Below are positions 9,218-18,140 of a DNA stretch of 64,000 nt, in pieces. Below the pieces are notes generated by a model. The model was not told where the DNA came from. It saw only the letters and a program-made list of their open reading frames with translations, and did no database searches. The position numbers and the translations under genes are program-made. Origin of the DNA: Natronococcus sp. AD-5 (GTDB taxonomy: Archaea > Halobacteriota > Halobacteria > Halobacteriales > Natrialbaceae); contig NZ_CP132294.1 of assembly GCF_030734285.1 (NCBI RefSeq), positions 1,302,001-1,366,000 of the forward strand, given 5' to 3'. Each line of letters starts with the position of its first letter. Within the stretch, counting starts at the first letter, position 1.

Positions 9218-9994
9218 TCACCGTACCTTTCGTCCGAAAAGTCGGCGGTAGCCGCCGACAAGTCGCGTGGGAAGATCCGGAACGAGCCACCGCATCTCTT
9301 CAGGCGGTTTCTCCCCTCTCGTCCGAGGAATTCGATGGGGATCGGTTTCGATCGTTATCAATGTCTCATTTCCTCCGCTGGTTACCGCTGTGGCGTGGTG
9401 CCTACGAGCCACGTCGACGGCGGTTGCGTTGTAGTCGTTGAAGGGATAGCAGAACCGATCGACGGTGATACCGAGTTCCGCCTCGATTATTTCTTTCCCA
9501 CCGACGATTTCGGATTCGATAGCATCGCGATCGAGTTCCGACAACCGGGGATGCGTCCGCGTGTGATTTCCGATCGTGACGAGCGGCTCTTCGACGATCT
9601 CGGTCAATTGGTCTCGAGTCATGTAGTCCGATTCAACCGGCATGTACTCGCCGTCCGGGTCGCAAACCGCCTCGCCGATGAGATAGACCGTCGCCGGTGC
9701 GTCGTGCTCTCGGAGAATCGGCAAGACCGAATGGTGAAAGCTCGCCAGTCCGTCGTCGAACGTGAGTGCGATCTCTTTTCCCGCTTTCGGGGAGATTACG
9801 TCCGGTAAATCGACGATATCGTAGTTCGATTGTAACCACTCGAGGTGAGACCGAAACCATTCGGCCGGAATATCGTCCCACCCGGTTCCGTTTACCGAAT
9901 GGTACTGTAAGACGATGGGATGGTGGTCCGCGAACCGGTGAACGAAATTAGTACGGGCGTTCACTCGCTGGAGGATATGTTGTTTCGGAATCAT
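9218..9994 (-). CDS. polysaccharide deacetylase (NodB/CE4 family)
   Basis: A 258-residue carbohydrate esterase family 4 protein. The catalytic and metal motif TFDDG is at 78-82, the metal-binding NHTRTHP (H-x3-H type) at 143-149, and FCYPFND at 181-187 occupies the place of the usual RxPY motif. No signal peptide is apparent, so it would act inside the cell or on a lipid-linked substrate. It should remove acetyl groups from N-acetyl sugars. It lies between two mirror-image FkbM methyltransferase genes, consistent with glycan tailoring. Confidence 0.85.
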   Translation of the reverse strand: MIPKQHILQRVNARTNFVHRFADHHPIVLQYHSVNGTGWDDIPAEWFRSHLEWLQSNYDIVDLPDVISPKAGKEIALTFDDGLASFHHSVLPILREHDAPATVYLIGEAVCDPDGEYMPVESDYMTRDQLTEIVEEPLVTIGNHTRTHPRLSELDRDAIESEIVGGKEIIEAELGITVDRFCYPFNDYNATAVDVARRHHATAVTSGGNETLITIETDPHRIPRTRGEKPPEEMRWLVPDLPTRLVGGYRRLFGRKVR

Positions 9995-10393
9995 TATTCG
10001 GACGGAATAGCTCCTCGTATCTGCTGTCTATATGTCTTTCAGTGAACAAATCCGAAGAGCGGTGTTTGCAAGATGTGCCGGACAGAGTACGAGCCGGACA
10101 TGTTGACTCCCTTTTTACGTGTTCTACTTCTATCGATGTCACGACGCTACTTGACTATTCTCTCCGTGAATGTGAACGATCAATTCGCGTGTAACACGGC
10201 GATTGGATCGCGTGACGTCAACGCGCTAGTACCGTAACGTACTCCGGGACTGTATCGGCGAGACTACGCACGTGAGCCGGTCGAAGCGAACTTCGAGATG
10301 ACGGGCTCGAGCCCCTATTCCGACCGGATACCAAGACCGCTTTCTTAGTCGTATGGCGAGTTTAAATAAGTAGTTCCGCAGCTATGGCGGGGT
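9995..10393. other. divergent promoter region
   Basis: About 400 bp between divergent genes. A TATA-like box serves the plus-strand gene. No gene seen. Confidence 0.5.
10361..10368 (+). promoter_or_regulatory. TATA box of the FkbM gene at 10394
   Basis: The sequence tttaaata is centred about 29 nt ahead of the ATG at 10394, which fits a leaderless transcript. Confidence 0.55.
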
Positions 10394-11248
10394 ATGGAAT
10401 TTGCGAACTTCCTTGTTAGATTGAAGTCGAATCTCAGACAAGGGGTGCGTTACGTCCCGGAGCCGATCAAAGCCCCCCTCCGCCAGCTCGGACTTAGATC
10501 GGCGGCGGCGAACGCCTATCGAACGGTTCTCACTCCGTTCGTTCCCTCGGAAGAACGGATTACGATCCACGGTCTTACGTTGCGATTCAGGATCGCGAAC
10601 GTCGACGAGTATTTGCTGTTCCAGCGGTATCCCGAAACGGATCCTTCCTTTCCAGTTCCCGGGGACATTTTAGATCATCTAACGCCCGACGACGTTTTCT
10701 GGGACGTAGGGGCGAACATCGGCATCTACACGTGCCTGGCGGCGGCCAAGATTCAGCCCGGCCACGTCGTCAGCGTCGAACCGAATCCAAACAACGTCGA
10801 TCGGATCGAGGAGAACCTCGAACTCAACGGACTCGACGCGGACGTCCACGAACGTGCGCTGATGGCAGAGAGCGACGAGCGGATGCTCAAGATTACGGAA
10901 GAGGCGGGCGCAGGAGAGTTCGGGTATCTCTCCGATCACGCATCCGATGGAATACGAGTGGAAACGGCGATGGGTGACGAGCTCGTGGCGGAGGGCACTC
11001 CTGCACCGGACGTGCTCAAGATCGACGTCGAAGGCGCAGAACTAGAGGTCCTGAAGGGAATTGAACGCACGATATCCGAGGAGGAGTGTCGGGTCATATA
11101 TCTCGATGTGATAACCTCTGATAGTTATTATGGTTCGCCGACTTCCGAAGACGAAATTTACGAATGGCTTCAGGAACGCGGATTCGAGATCGAGCGGTTG
11201 TGGGACTGGTCCAGCGGTCACTTCATTCGTGCCGAACGACCGTCTTGA
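10394..11248 (+). CDS. FkbM-family methyltransferase (paralog B)
   Basis: A 284-residue SAM-dependent methyltransferase. DVFWDVGANIGIYTC, VVSVEPNPNN and VLKIDVEGAELEVL are nearly identical to those of the minus-strand copy at 7932-8819. The two share the N-terminal VRYVPEP-KAPLRxLG segment, so they arose by duplication. Divergence is spread over the whole length, so the event is not recent. The paralogs may methylate different positions or sugars of the same glycan. Confidence 0.88.
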   Translation: MEFANFLVRLKSNLRQGVRYVPEPIKAPLRQLGLRSAAANAYRTVLTPFVPSEERITIHGLTLRFRIANVDEYLLFQRYPETDPSFPVPGDILDHLTPDDVFWDVGANIGIYTCLAAAKIQPGHVVSVEPNPNNVDRIEENLELNGLDADVHERALMAESDERMLKITEEAGAGEFGYLSDHASDGIRVETAMGDELVAEGTPAPDVLKIDVEGAELEVLKGIERTISEEECRVIYLDVITSDSYYGSPTSEDEIYEWLQERGFEIERLWDWSSGHFIRAERPS

Positions 11249-11454
11249 CCTCCGATCCGATCGGATCTGGCGCTCGAGACCAGAATCGATCTTCCAGTTT
11301 CGATAGAACCGTTCTCCCTCCAGAGAAGGACGCCAGTTTACGCTGCTGTATCGATTTCATCCAGCAGCTATCGGATCGGCGCGAATATGAAAATGGTAGC
11401 CGAATCAGCATCTCTCCCTGGGTGTTTTTACTCCTGTAAACTGTATGACCATCT

Positions 11455-12357
11455 ATGACAACTGTGAGCGTTGTCATTCCAACGTATAACCGGGCTGAAT
11501 TTCTCTCCCGGGCCGTTACTAGCGTTCTCGATCAGTCTTTTCAGGATTTCGAGGTTATTGTCGTAGATGACGGCTCGATCGATGGGACCGAGGCAGTCGT
11601 TAGCGAATACGCGGACGACAGGATCATCTACATTTCACACGAAGTAAATAAAGGTCCCTCGGCTGCTCGAAACACCGGAGTAAAAGCTGCCGAGGGCGAA
11701 CTTATCGCGTTCCTCGACTCGGACGACGAGTTGGAGCCGACTTTTCTGGAACGTTCGATAGAAACGCTTCAGGCAGAATCCGCCGACTGTGCGGGCACCT
11801 TCGTTGCCCTCGAAGTTTATCGGGACGGTGAAGTGGCTACTCATCACGGCGTGACTTCCACGATGTCTTCGCCCGCCGACCTCGGACCGACAGTCGAGGC
11901 TGAAGCGAGAACGGGCGGCCTGGTGCTGCGGGCGTCAGTACTCACCGACGTCGGTCCCTTTGACGAAAATATCGCGTACATGGACGACGTAGCGTACTGG
12001 GTCGAGCTCCTGCAACGATATTATCTAGTCGGGATCGATGAACCACTCTACAGGTATTATCAGCACGGCGAACAACTCACTGGAGACGATGCCGAAAAAA
12101 TCGAGGGGTTGACTGAATTCCTCGCGAAATACCATCAGGACTTGTCGTCCGCGTATCGCGCACAATACCGGTATATACTGGGGAAATCCCATCTGCGCCA
12201 ACGAAACCTGCTGAGAGCCGCGACCGAATTTCGGAGGGCTATCGTCGCCGATCCTCGATGGGCCAGAGAGCTCTCGCATTACCTGTCGAGCAAAATCAGA
12301 CCGCGGCTGTCCTCCGCGCCGTCATACGTCAAATCCTGCTTGAGAGAGTACACGTAG
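11455..12357 (+). CDS. GT2-family glycosyltransferase with C-terminal helical repeat
   Basis: A 300-residue GT-A glycosyltransferase. VSVVIPTYNRAEFLSRAV, VVDDGSIDGT and AFLDSDDE mark the active site. The tail (YRYILGKSHLRQRNLLRAATEF) is TPR-like and resembles the tails of the two GT2 proteins at 5891-7749, so the three form a subfamily of this locus. ATG at 11455 gives the canonical N-terminus. Confidence 0.87.
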   Translation: MTTVSVVIPTYNRAEFLSRAVTSVLDQSFQDFEVIVVDDGSIDGTEAVVSEYADDRIIYISHEVNKGPSAARNTGVKAAEGELIAFLDSDDELEPTFLERSIETLQAESADCAGTFVALEVYRDGEVATHHGVTSTMSSPADLGPTVEAEARTGGLVLRASVLTDVGPFDENIAYMDDVAYWVELLQRYYLVGIDEPLYRYYQHGEQLTGDDAEKIEGLTEFLAKYHQDLSSAYRAQYRYILGKSHLRQRNLLRAATEFRRAIVADPRWARELSHYLSSKIRPRLSSAPSYVKSCLREYT

Positions 12358-12863
12358 TTCATTTTAAGTGAGGACGGGAGAGGTCTTCGGTTACGACATT
12401 GAACGAGGATTGGAAATATATCGGCGGTCGAGAAGGAGCGTGCCAATAGGACGTTACCTGCGTTATCCTCCCGCTACATCATATCTCACCCTCTAATAGT
12501 AAATTGAATTCTAATCGCGGGGATGTAGGCGGATTCAAACAATACCCTCCTATCCGGAACGGTCCGCAGAAGATGTCTCATGATCGCTCGAAATGTACCG
12601 CGGGATCCACGCGTTCGTTCTCCCGCTGAGCGAACGACCGTTGTCGCCGGTGATTGTCGGTCCCTCGTCCGCGAATATATCGGCGTCTTATATCGAGTCC
12701 TATCGAGTACAACGAAACCGATTACCGAAGCCCGCGAGGCTCTGTCGTGGGGGCGTGGTGGCTGTACGAAGCAGGATCACCGGTCGTGGCGTCGATCACC
12801 GATTCGGGCGAAGCGTTCGCAAGGAGGAAAAAACAATTACGCCGAACGTGGGCGGACACCGTA
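12358..12863. other. spacer ahead of the STT3 gene
   Basis: About 500 bp, AT-rich in its first half. The STT3 reading frame stays open back to 12654, but those residues are Arg-rich and unlike the family. An A-rich patch about 25-38 nt ahead of 12864 may be the promoter. No other gene seen. Confidence 0.45.
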
Positions 12864-15317
12864 ATGGTGGACGAACCGGATCCGGTCGCGGTCGCCGATG
12901 CGGCGACGACTTTCCGTGAGAAATACGAGAGCGGTGAAGAGGCGCTCGAGACGCTTCTCGAGGTCGACGCCGAACACGAAACCTGGTCCTTCGACGACAT
13001 ACCGCTCGATTCGGGGACGTTCGGCGAGATCGTTTCACGCGGAATCGTCACGAAGGTCGATGGGGAGTATCGCGTCTCGAGCCGGGAGGGGGTTCGGGCT
13101 GGTCTCGACGGTAGACCGGTTTCTCTCGAGGACGATCGAGAGACGGGATTCGGACTCTCGATTCCGATCACATTCGATAGACGTGCGGCGGGAGCGCTAG
13201 TCGTTGCGCTCGGCGTGCTGTTCGCGACGCGGAGTTTGATTTACCGATCAGTGATGCGCGGCGAATACGTCGTTCCGCCGTCGAACGATCCGTACCACTA
13301 CCGATACTGGCTGGAGGTACTGCTGGCAGAGGGCGACGGGAGTGTGATAACGAACCTGCCCGAGGGAGCGGCCGAGACGAGGCCACTGACCCACGCTGCG
13401 AACTGGTTCTTCGCCGTGTTGCTCGGCGGAGATCGGTGGGCGGCGGATATGGTCACCGCGTGGTTTCCCGTCGTCGCGACGGTCGCGCTCGGTATCGTCG
13501 TCTACTGGCTCGCCGTCGTGGTCACCGACGACGTCCGCGTCGGGGTGGTGTCGGTCTTCCTGCTCGCAATTACACCCCTTCACACCGTGTACACGAGCAT
13601 CGGCTACCTCGAGCACCGGTCTCACCAGTACTTCTGGCTCGGCGTGACGATGCTGACGCTCGCCTGGTTGGCAGTCGATCTCGAGCGTCGACGGGACGGA
13701 GCGTCGACGGCGCGGGAAGCAATTCGCGAGCACCTTCGACAATCGTGGACGTGGGTGGCCGCCGTCGCACTGGGTATCGCAGTCGGCTTCTCGGTACACG
13801 CCTGGGGAGGCGGAATTCTGCTGCTCATTCCCGTTGCAGTCTACGTCGGGCTGAAGGTTGCCGTCGACGTCCGAGTCGGCCTCCCGCCAGCGCTGGCGAA
13901 CCTGCCGATTCTCGTCGGCCTGGGCCTCGGGGCGGCCCTCGCCGCGTTCTTGCACTTCAGCTGGGGGTGGCACGAGGTGTTCGCCGCAGCGATTTCGATG
14001 CTCGTGGTGGGCGGCGCCGTCGCCGTCGTCGGACTCGGGGAGCTGTGGCGTCGCCTCGAGTGGCCCACCCGGGGACTCGTCGGACTCGAAGGTGGGCTAG
14101 CAGGTATCGGTCTCGTTGCGTTCCGATACCTGCGACCGGAGGACTGGGCGAGACTTTCCGAACGGGCCCTCGAACTGTTTTTCAGGGGCGAGGCCGTGGA
14201 GACGGCGACGTTGTTCTCGATGGAGCAATCGATAGTACTCGGCCCGTTGCCGCAGTTCGGGGTCTGGTTTTACATCGCGATCCTGTTTCTGGGATGGGCC
14301 TGCTGGACTTCGGTTCGGCGCTACGCGCCCGGGTGGACGCTGCTCTCCGTCTACGGCGTCTTCTGGCTCGTGCTGGCGGCGATTCAGGCTCGCTTCGCCG
14401 GACAGCTAACGATCCCGCTCTCGGTTCTCGGAGGGCTGGGCTTCGTGCACCTGCTAGCGTGGGCGAATCTCGCCCGGGTTCCAGCACCGTTCCGAGAGAC
14501 CGACGGGAACGAGCGAGACGGCACGAGAGCGCGGACCGCCGCAGCAGACGGTGGGGACGCTACAGCAGGCGACGGGAAGCGCGAACCGAGCATCATCTTC
14601 CCACGGGACCCTCGGACGCTCGTCGCGCTCGTCTGGATCGGGTTTCTGATCTTCGGGATGAGTCTGTTTTTCGTCCCGACGATAGCCGGGCAGATAACGC
14701 ACAGTGACGCGGAGTTCGAGGCCGCGATGGCCATCGACGACCACGCCACGGACGTCGATCGGGAGTACCCGGACAACTTCGTGTTGAGTAACTGGGGAGA
14801 TAACCGCATGTACAACTATTTCGTTAACGGGGAGGCCGATCGATACGCGTACGCGTACGACAATTTCGACGAGTTCCAGACCGACGACGATCCGGACGGC
14901 TGGTACGAGGAGTTCGAACGGAGCCAGGTCGGATACGTCGTCCTGACCGACGAGGAGGGAGGGTACCCGGAAGACATAACACAGGCGAAACTTCACGACG
15001 AACTCGGCGCGGGCGGGGACGACGGAGAACCGCTCGAGCACTACCAGGCGATCTATATCGACGACGAAGTGACGGCGTTCGCCGTGGTCCCCGGGGCGAC
15101 GATCACCGCGACCGGCGAACCGGGCGAGACGGTGGTGGTCGAGACCGAGGTGACGGTCTCGGGAGAGACGATCACGTACGAGCGAAACGCGACCGTACGA
15201 GAAGACGGATCGCTGGAGGTAACGGTGCCGTACCCCGGAGAATACACCGTCGACGACCGGGAAGTCGACGTCTCGACGGAAGCAGTTGAAAACGGGTCGA
15301 CAGTGCAGATCGATTGA
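12864..15317 (+). CDS. STT3/AglB-like oligosaccharyltransferase, divergent motif
   Basis: An 817-residue multispanning membrane protein that should transfer a glycan from a dolichol-type lipid to asparagine on the outer face of the membrane. Residues 1-90 are soluble and resemble a winged-helix module (GTFGEIVSRGIVTKVDGEY). About a dozen membrane helices follow. Candidate active-site acids are D142 in NDPYHYRYW, E250 in YLEHRSHQ and E454 in FSMEQS. The extracellular C-terminal part has NWGDNR (643-648) where canonical AglB has WWDYG. The C-terminus ends in a short beta-sandwich-like region. The start at 12864 is chosen over the upstream open frame because MVDEPDPVAVADAATTF is acidic and protein-like. 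It may be a second, specialised transferase alongside a canonical AglB elsewhere. Confidence 0.8.
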   Translation: MVDEPDPVAVADAATTFREKYESGEEALETLLEVDAEHETWSFDDIPLDSGTFGEIVSRGIVTKVDGEYRVSSREGVRAGLDGRPVSLEDDRETGFGLSIPITFDRRAAGALVVALGVLFATRSLIYRSVMRGEYVVPPSNDPYHYRYWLEVLLAEGDGSVITNLPEGAAETRPLTHAANWFFAVLLGGDRWAADMVTAWFPVVATVALGIVVYWLAVVVTDDVRVGVVSVFLLAITPLHTVYTSIGYLEHRSHQYFWLGVTMLTLAWLAVDLERRRDGASTAREAIREHLRQSWTWVAAVALGIAVGFSVHAWGGGILLLIPVAVYVGLKVAVDVRVGLPPALANLPILVGLGLGAALAAFLHFSWGWHEVFAAAISMLVVGGAVAVVGLGELWRRLEWPTRGLVGLEGGLAGIGLVAFRYLRPEDWARLSERALELFFRGEAVETATLFSMEQSIVLGPLPQFGVWFYIAILFLGWACWTSVRRYAPGWTLLSVYGVFWLVLAAIQARFAGQLTIPLSVLGGLGFVHLLAWANLARVPAPFRETDGNERDGTRARTAAADGGDATAGDGKREPSIIFPRDPRTLVALVWIGFLIFGMSLFFVPTIAGQITHSDAEFEAAMAIDDHATDVDREYPDNFVLSNWGDNRMYNYFVNGEADRYAYAYDNFDEFQTDDDPDGWYEEFERSQVGYVVLTDEEGGYPEDITQAKLHDELGAGGDDGEPLEHYQAIYIDDEVTAFAVVPGATITATGEPGETVVVETEVTVSGETITYERNATVREDGSLEVTVPYPGEYTVDDREVDVSTEAVENGSTVQID

Positions 15318-15389
15318 ACGTGATACGTTTGCGGTAACTCGAGTTTCGAGGAGGAACGACGTTTTCCCGAACCGACGTAAGCTACTGAT

Positions 15390-16325
15390 TTAGCGCCGTG
15401 TACCGCCGTTTTCGGCCAGCATTCGAAGTCCCGCTTCCAGGGAGACCGCCGGTTCGTATCCGAGTTCGGTTCGGGCTTTTGTAATATCCGCCTCGCTGTG
15501 ACGAACGTCGCCCTCGCGCGGATCGTCGTAGACGAGTTCGCTGTCGGCGTCGGTCACGTCGATGATCGACTCCGCGAGTTCCGCGATCGTAACTCGGGTT
15601 CCCGTTCCCACGTTGTACGCCTCGCCGGCCCGATCGGCCGTCGCAGCCCGGAGGTTTGCCCGTACGACGTCGTCGACGTGAACGAAATCCCGGGTTTGCT
15701 TCCCGTCGCCGAAAATAGTCAGCGGATCGTCGTCGCAGGCGCGGTCGACGAAGACGCTGACCACGCCGCTGTAGTCGTTGGCCGGCTGACCGGACCCGTA
15801 GACGTTGAAGTAGCGCAGCGCGATCGTCTCGAGACCGTACAGCTCGTTGTAGAGGCGAGCGTAGTGATCAGCCGTGAGTTTCTCGAGTCCGTACGGGGAG
15901 GTCGGTGCTTTCGGGTCGTCCTCGGAAACGGGAATTCGAGCGGGGCGCCCGTAGATCGCGGCGCTCGAAGCCAGCACGACGCGGGCGTCGTGATCTCGAG
16001 CCGCCTCGAGGAGAGTGAGCGTCCCGGTCGCGTTCCGACCGTGGCTCTCCAGGGGGTCCTCGATAGACTCGGCGACGCTGACGAGCGCTGCTTGGTGAAA
16101 AACGACATCGGCACCGCGTATCGTCTCGGCGATGCTTTCGCGGTCGCGGATATCGCCTTCGACGACGGTCGCCTCGCCGGGGACGCGACCGGCTTCTCCG
16201 TTTGAGAAGTCGTCGAGGATCGTAACTTCATTGTCGGACACGAGCGCGTGGGCCAATCGGCTGCCGATAAAGCCCGCACCGCCGGTGATGAGGACCGTCG
16301 CGTCGGAAAGCGGTGGATCGACCAT
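15390..16325 (-). CDS. NAD-dependent UDP-sugar 4-epimerase (GalE-like)
   Basis: A 311-residue extended SDR. The NAD motif TGGAGFIGS is at 14-22, LASSAAIYG precedes the catalytic YGLEK, and LRYFNVYG and FGDGKQTRDFVHVDDV are typical of UDP-glucose/UDP-GlcNAc 4-epimerases. It probably supplies UDP-galactose or UDP-GalNAc. It converges with the STT3 gene, 72 bp away, and is divergent from the polyprenyl sugar transferase gene. Confidence 0.88.
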   Translation of the reverse strand: MVDPPLSDATVLITGGAGFIGSRLAHALVSDNEVTILDDFSNGEAGRVPGEATVVEGDIRDRESIAETIRGADVVFHQAALVSVAESIEDPLESHGRNATGTLTLLEAARDHDARVVLASSAAIYGRPARIPVSEDDPKAPTSPYGLEKLTADHYARLYNELYGLETIALRYFNVYGSGQPANDYSGVVSVFVDRACDDDPLTIFGDGKQTRDFVHVDDVVRANLRAATADRAGEAYNVGTGTRVTIAELAESIIDVTDADSELVYDDPREGDVRHSEADITKARTELGYEPAVSLEAGLRMLAENGGTRR

Positions 16326-16668
16326 CGATCGGCGTGGTAGTACGACTGCGACCGTATAAGACGTGTTGGGGATATGCTGCGACGACCGTTCTTTACGAGC
16401 CCGCTAACGCCCTCCGACGTTCGAGATTCGTCGGTCGCCTCGAAACATACCTCTCCTCACGGGTGGAATTACTTCGTGGACGAACGGCGTTCGATACGGC
16501 GTCATCGATCACTATCCGTAGATTTTTCAGCGCTCTTCATTCTATCGCGCAGATCACATAAATCGAGATTAGATTTTAATATGTTGCGAATTTAATATTT
16601 TTCGGCAACGAACCATCACGACAAAGTGTAAAATGGGTTATAATATTCGGGAGTGTGCCAAACAGTGA
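16326..16668. other. divergent promoter region, AT-rich
   Basis: About 340 bp between divergent genes, strongly AT-rich over its right 130 bp. It contains the TATA box at 16638. No gene seen. Confidence 0.5.
16638..16645 (+). promoter_or_regulatory. TATA box of the sugar-phosphate transferase gene
   Basis: The sequence ttataata is centred about 27 nt ahead of the ATG at 16669, which fits a leaderless transcript. Confidence 0.6.
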
Positions 16669-18108
16669 ATGGTAACGGGATGGAAGTACCGCGTAGTGAG
16701 CGCCCTCGGCGTGATTCTGCTGACCGCCGGAGCGGTACTCGCGGCGAACCATCGGGTCAGCCAGTGGGTGTTCACGACGTACGTCCCCTTATTCAACCGA
16801 CTCGAAGTGATCGTGTTAACCGGGGAGTCGCTGTACTGGGCGATTGCCTTGAGCGTACTGGCCGTCGCGGGGAGTCTCAGCCCGTTGTACAAACCGCAAC
16901 CGCGGCGCGTCCTCGATACCGCCTTTCTCGCGAAAAAGCGCGTCCTCGTCGGCGGCTTCGCGCTCGCGACGTTGGGGTACTTCAAGTGGTCGCACCGATT
17001 GCCGCGAGCGACGCTCGTAATGACCATCGGCCTGCTGGCAGTTGCGATCCCCGCGTGGTTCGTCTGGATCCGTCGTCGACCGACGAGCGAACCCGGGCGC
17101 ACGCTCGTCATCGGTGACGATCTTACGCAAATCGAACGTGTCACCCCGTCGGTCGCGGTTCCCGTCTTCGGGTATCTCTGTCCGTCGACCGTCGGTGCTA
17201 GTGACGACGGCTCGCCCGCCGACCCTGCTGCGGACGGCGGGGTAACCGCCGGGAACGACGCCGCGATCGAATTCCAGAATACCATCGGCGTACCGCCCCG
17301 CCTCGGCGGATTATCGCGGATCAGGAGCGTACTCGTCGAGTACGACGTCGACACCGTCGTCTTGGCGTTTCGGCGAGCCGATCGAGCGGAGTTTTTCGGC
17401 GCGTTGGACGCCTGTCACGAACACGGCGTGAACGCCAAGGTCCACCGGGAGTACACCGACAACGTGCTGGTTTCGACGAGCGACTTCGGCGAGCTGGTCG
17501 ACGTGGACCTCGAGCCGTGGGATCCGCTCGACCACCTGTTTAAGCGCGCCTTTGACGTGGTCTTCTCTATCGTCGGACTGGTGGTTCTCGCGCCGCTGAT
17601 GCTCGCGATCGCGACCGCGGTCAAACTCGACGGTCCCGGTCCGGTGCTGTACAGCCAGGAGCGCACGGCAGGATTCGGGGATACCTTCCGCGTGTACAAA
17701 TTCCGTACGATGGCCCCCGACGAGGAATCCGCGGTTCCGGCCGACGACGAGGAGAACGGTCGGATCACCCGGGTCGGTCGCACGTTGCGGAAGACCCACC
17801 TGGACGAACTCCCGCAGCTGTGGTCGATTCTCGCGGGGCGGATGAGCGTCGTCGGCCCCCGGGCCGCGTGGGTCGACGAAGAGCAGGTGCTCGAGCGGGA
17901 TACGCCCACGTGGCGCAAGCGGTGGTTCGTCAAGCCGGGACTGACCGGCTTGGCACAGATCAACGACGCGAAGAGCACCGATCCGAACGCGAAGCTTCGG
18001 TACGATCTCGAGTACATCCGCCGGCAGTCGGTGTGGTTCGACCTCAAGATCGTGATCCGACAGCTCTGGAAAGTGCTCGAAGACGTGTACGCGGTTGTGA
18101 GGCGATGA
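16669..18108 (+). CDS. polyprenyl-phosphate sugar-1-phosphate transferase (WbaP/PglC-like)
   Basis: A 479-residue membrane enzyme expected to start glycan assembly by moving a sugar 1-phosphate onto a polyprenyl or dolichyl phosphate. The N-terminal third has four or five membrane helices, a soluble CoA-binding-like middle follows, and the C-terminal catalytic domain begins KRAFDVVFSIVGLVVLAPL. Active-site signatures include GPVLYSQERTGF-like (here SQERTAGF), VYKFRTM, KTHLDELPQLW and GPRAAW. The next glycosyltransferase begins at or just after the stop (ATGA), so the two are coupled. This is the committing step of the pathway encoded around it. Confidence 0.9.
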   Translation: MVTGWKYRVVSALGVILLTAGAVLAANHRVSQWVFTTYVPLFNRLEVIVLTGESLYWAIALSVLAVAGSLSPLYKPQPRRVLDTAFLAKKRVLVGGFALATLGYFKWSHRLPRATLVMTIGLLAVAIPAWFVWIRRRPTSEPGRTLVIGDDLTQIERVTPSVAVPVFGYLCPSTVGASDDGSPADPAADGGVTAGNDAAIEFQNTIGVPPRLGGLSRIRSVLVEYDVDTVVLAFRRADRAEFFGALDACHEHGVNAKVHREYTDNVLVSTSDFGELVDVDLEPWDPLDHLFKRAFDVVFSIVGLVVLAPLMLAIATAVKLDGPGPVLYSQERTAGFGDTFRVYKFRTMAPDEESAVPADDEENGRITRVGRTLRKTHLDELPQLWSILAGRMSVVGPRAAWVDEEQVLERDTPTWRKRWFVKPGLTGLAQINDAKSTDPNAKLRYDLEYIRRQSVWFDLKIVIRQLWKVLEDVYAVVRR

Positions 18109-18140
18109 GACGGGACGAACGAGAGTCGCAGCGAACGTCA

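Noticed and set aside
12654-12863. 70-residue N-terminal extension of the STT3 protein
   Set aside because: Arg-rich and unlike haloarchaeal proteins; the ATG at 12864 starts an acidic, family-like N-terminus.
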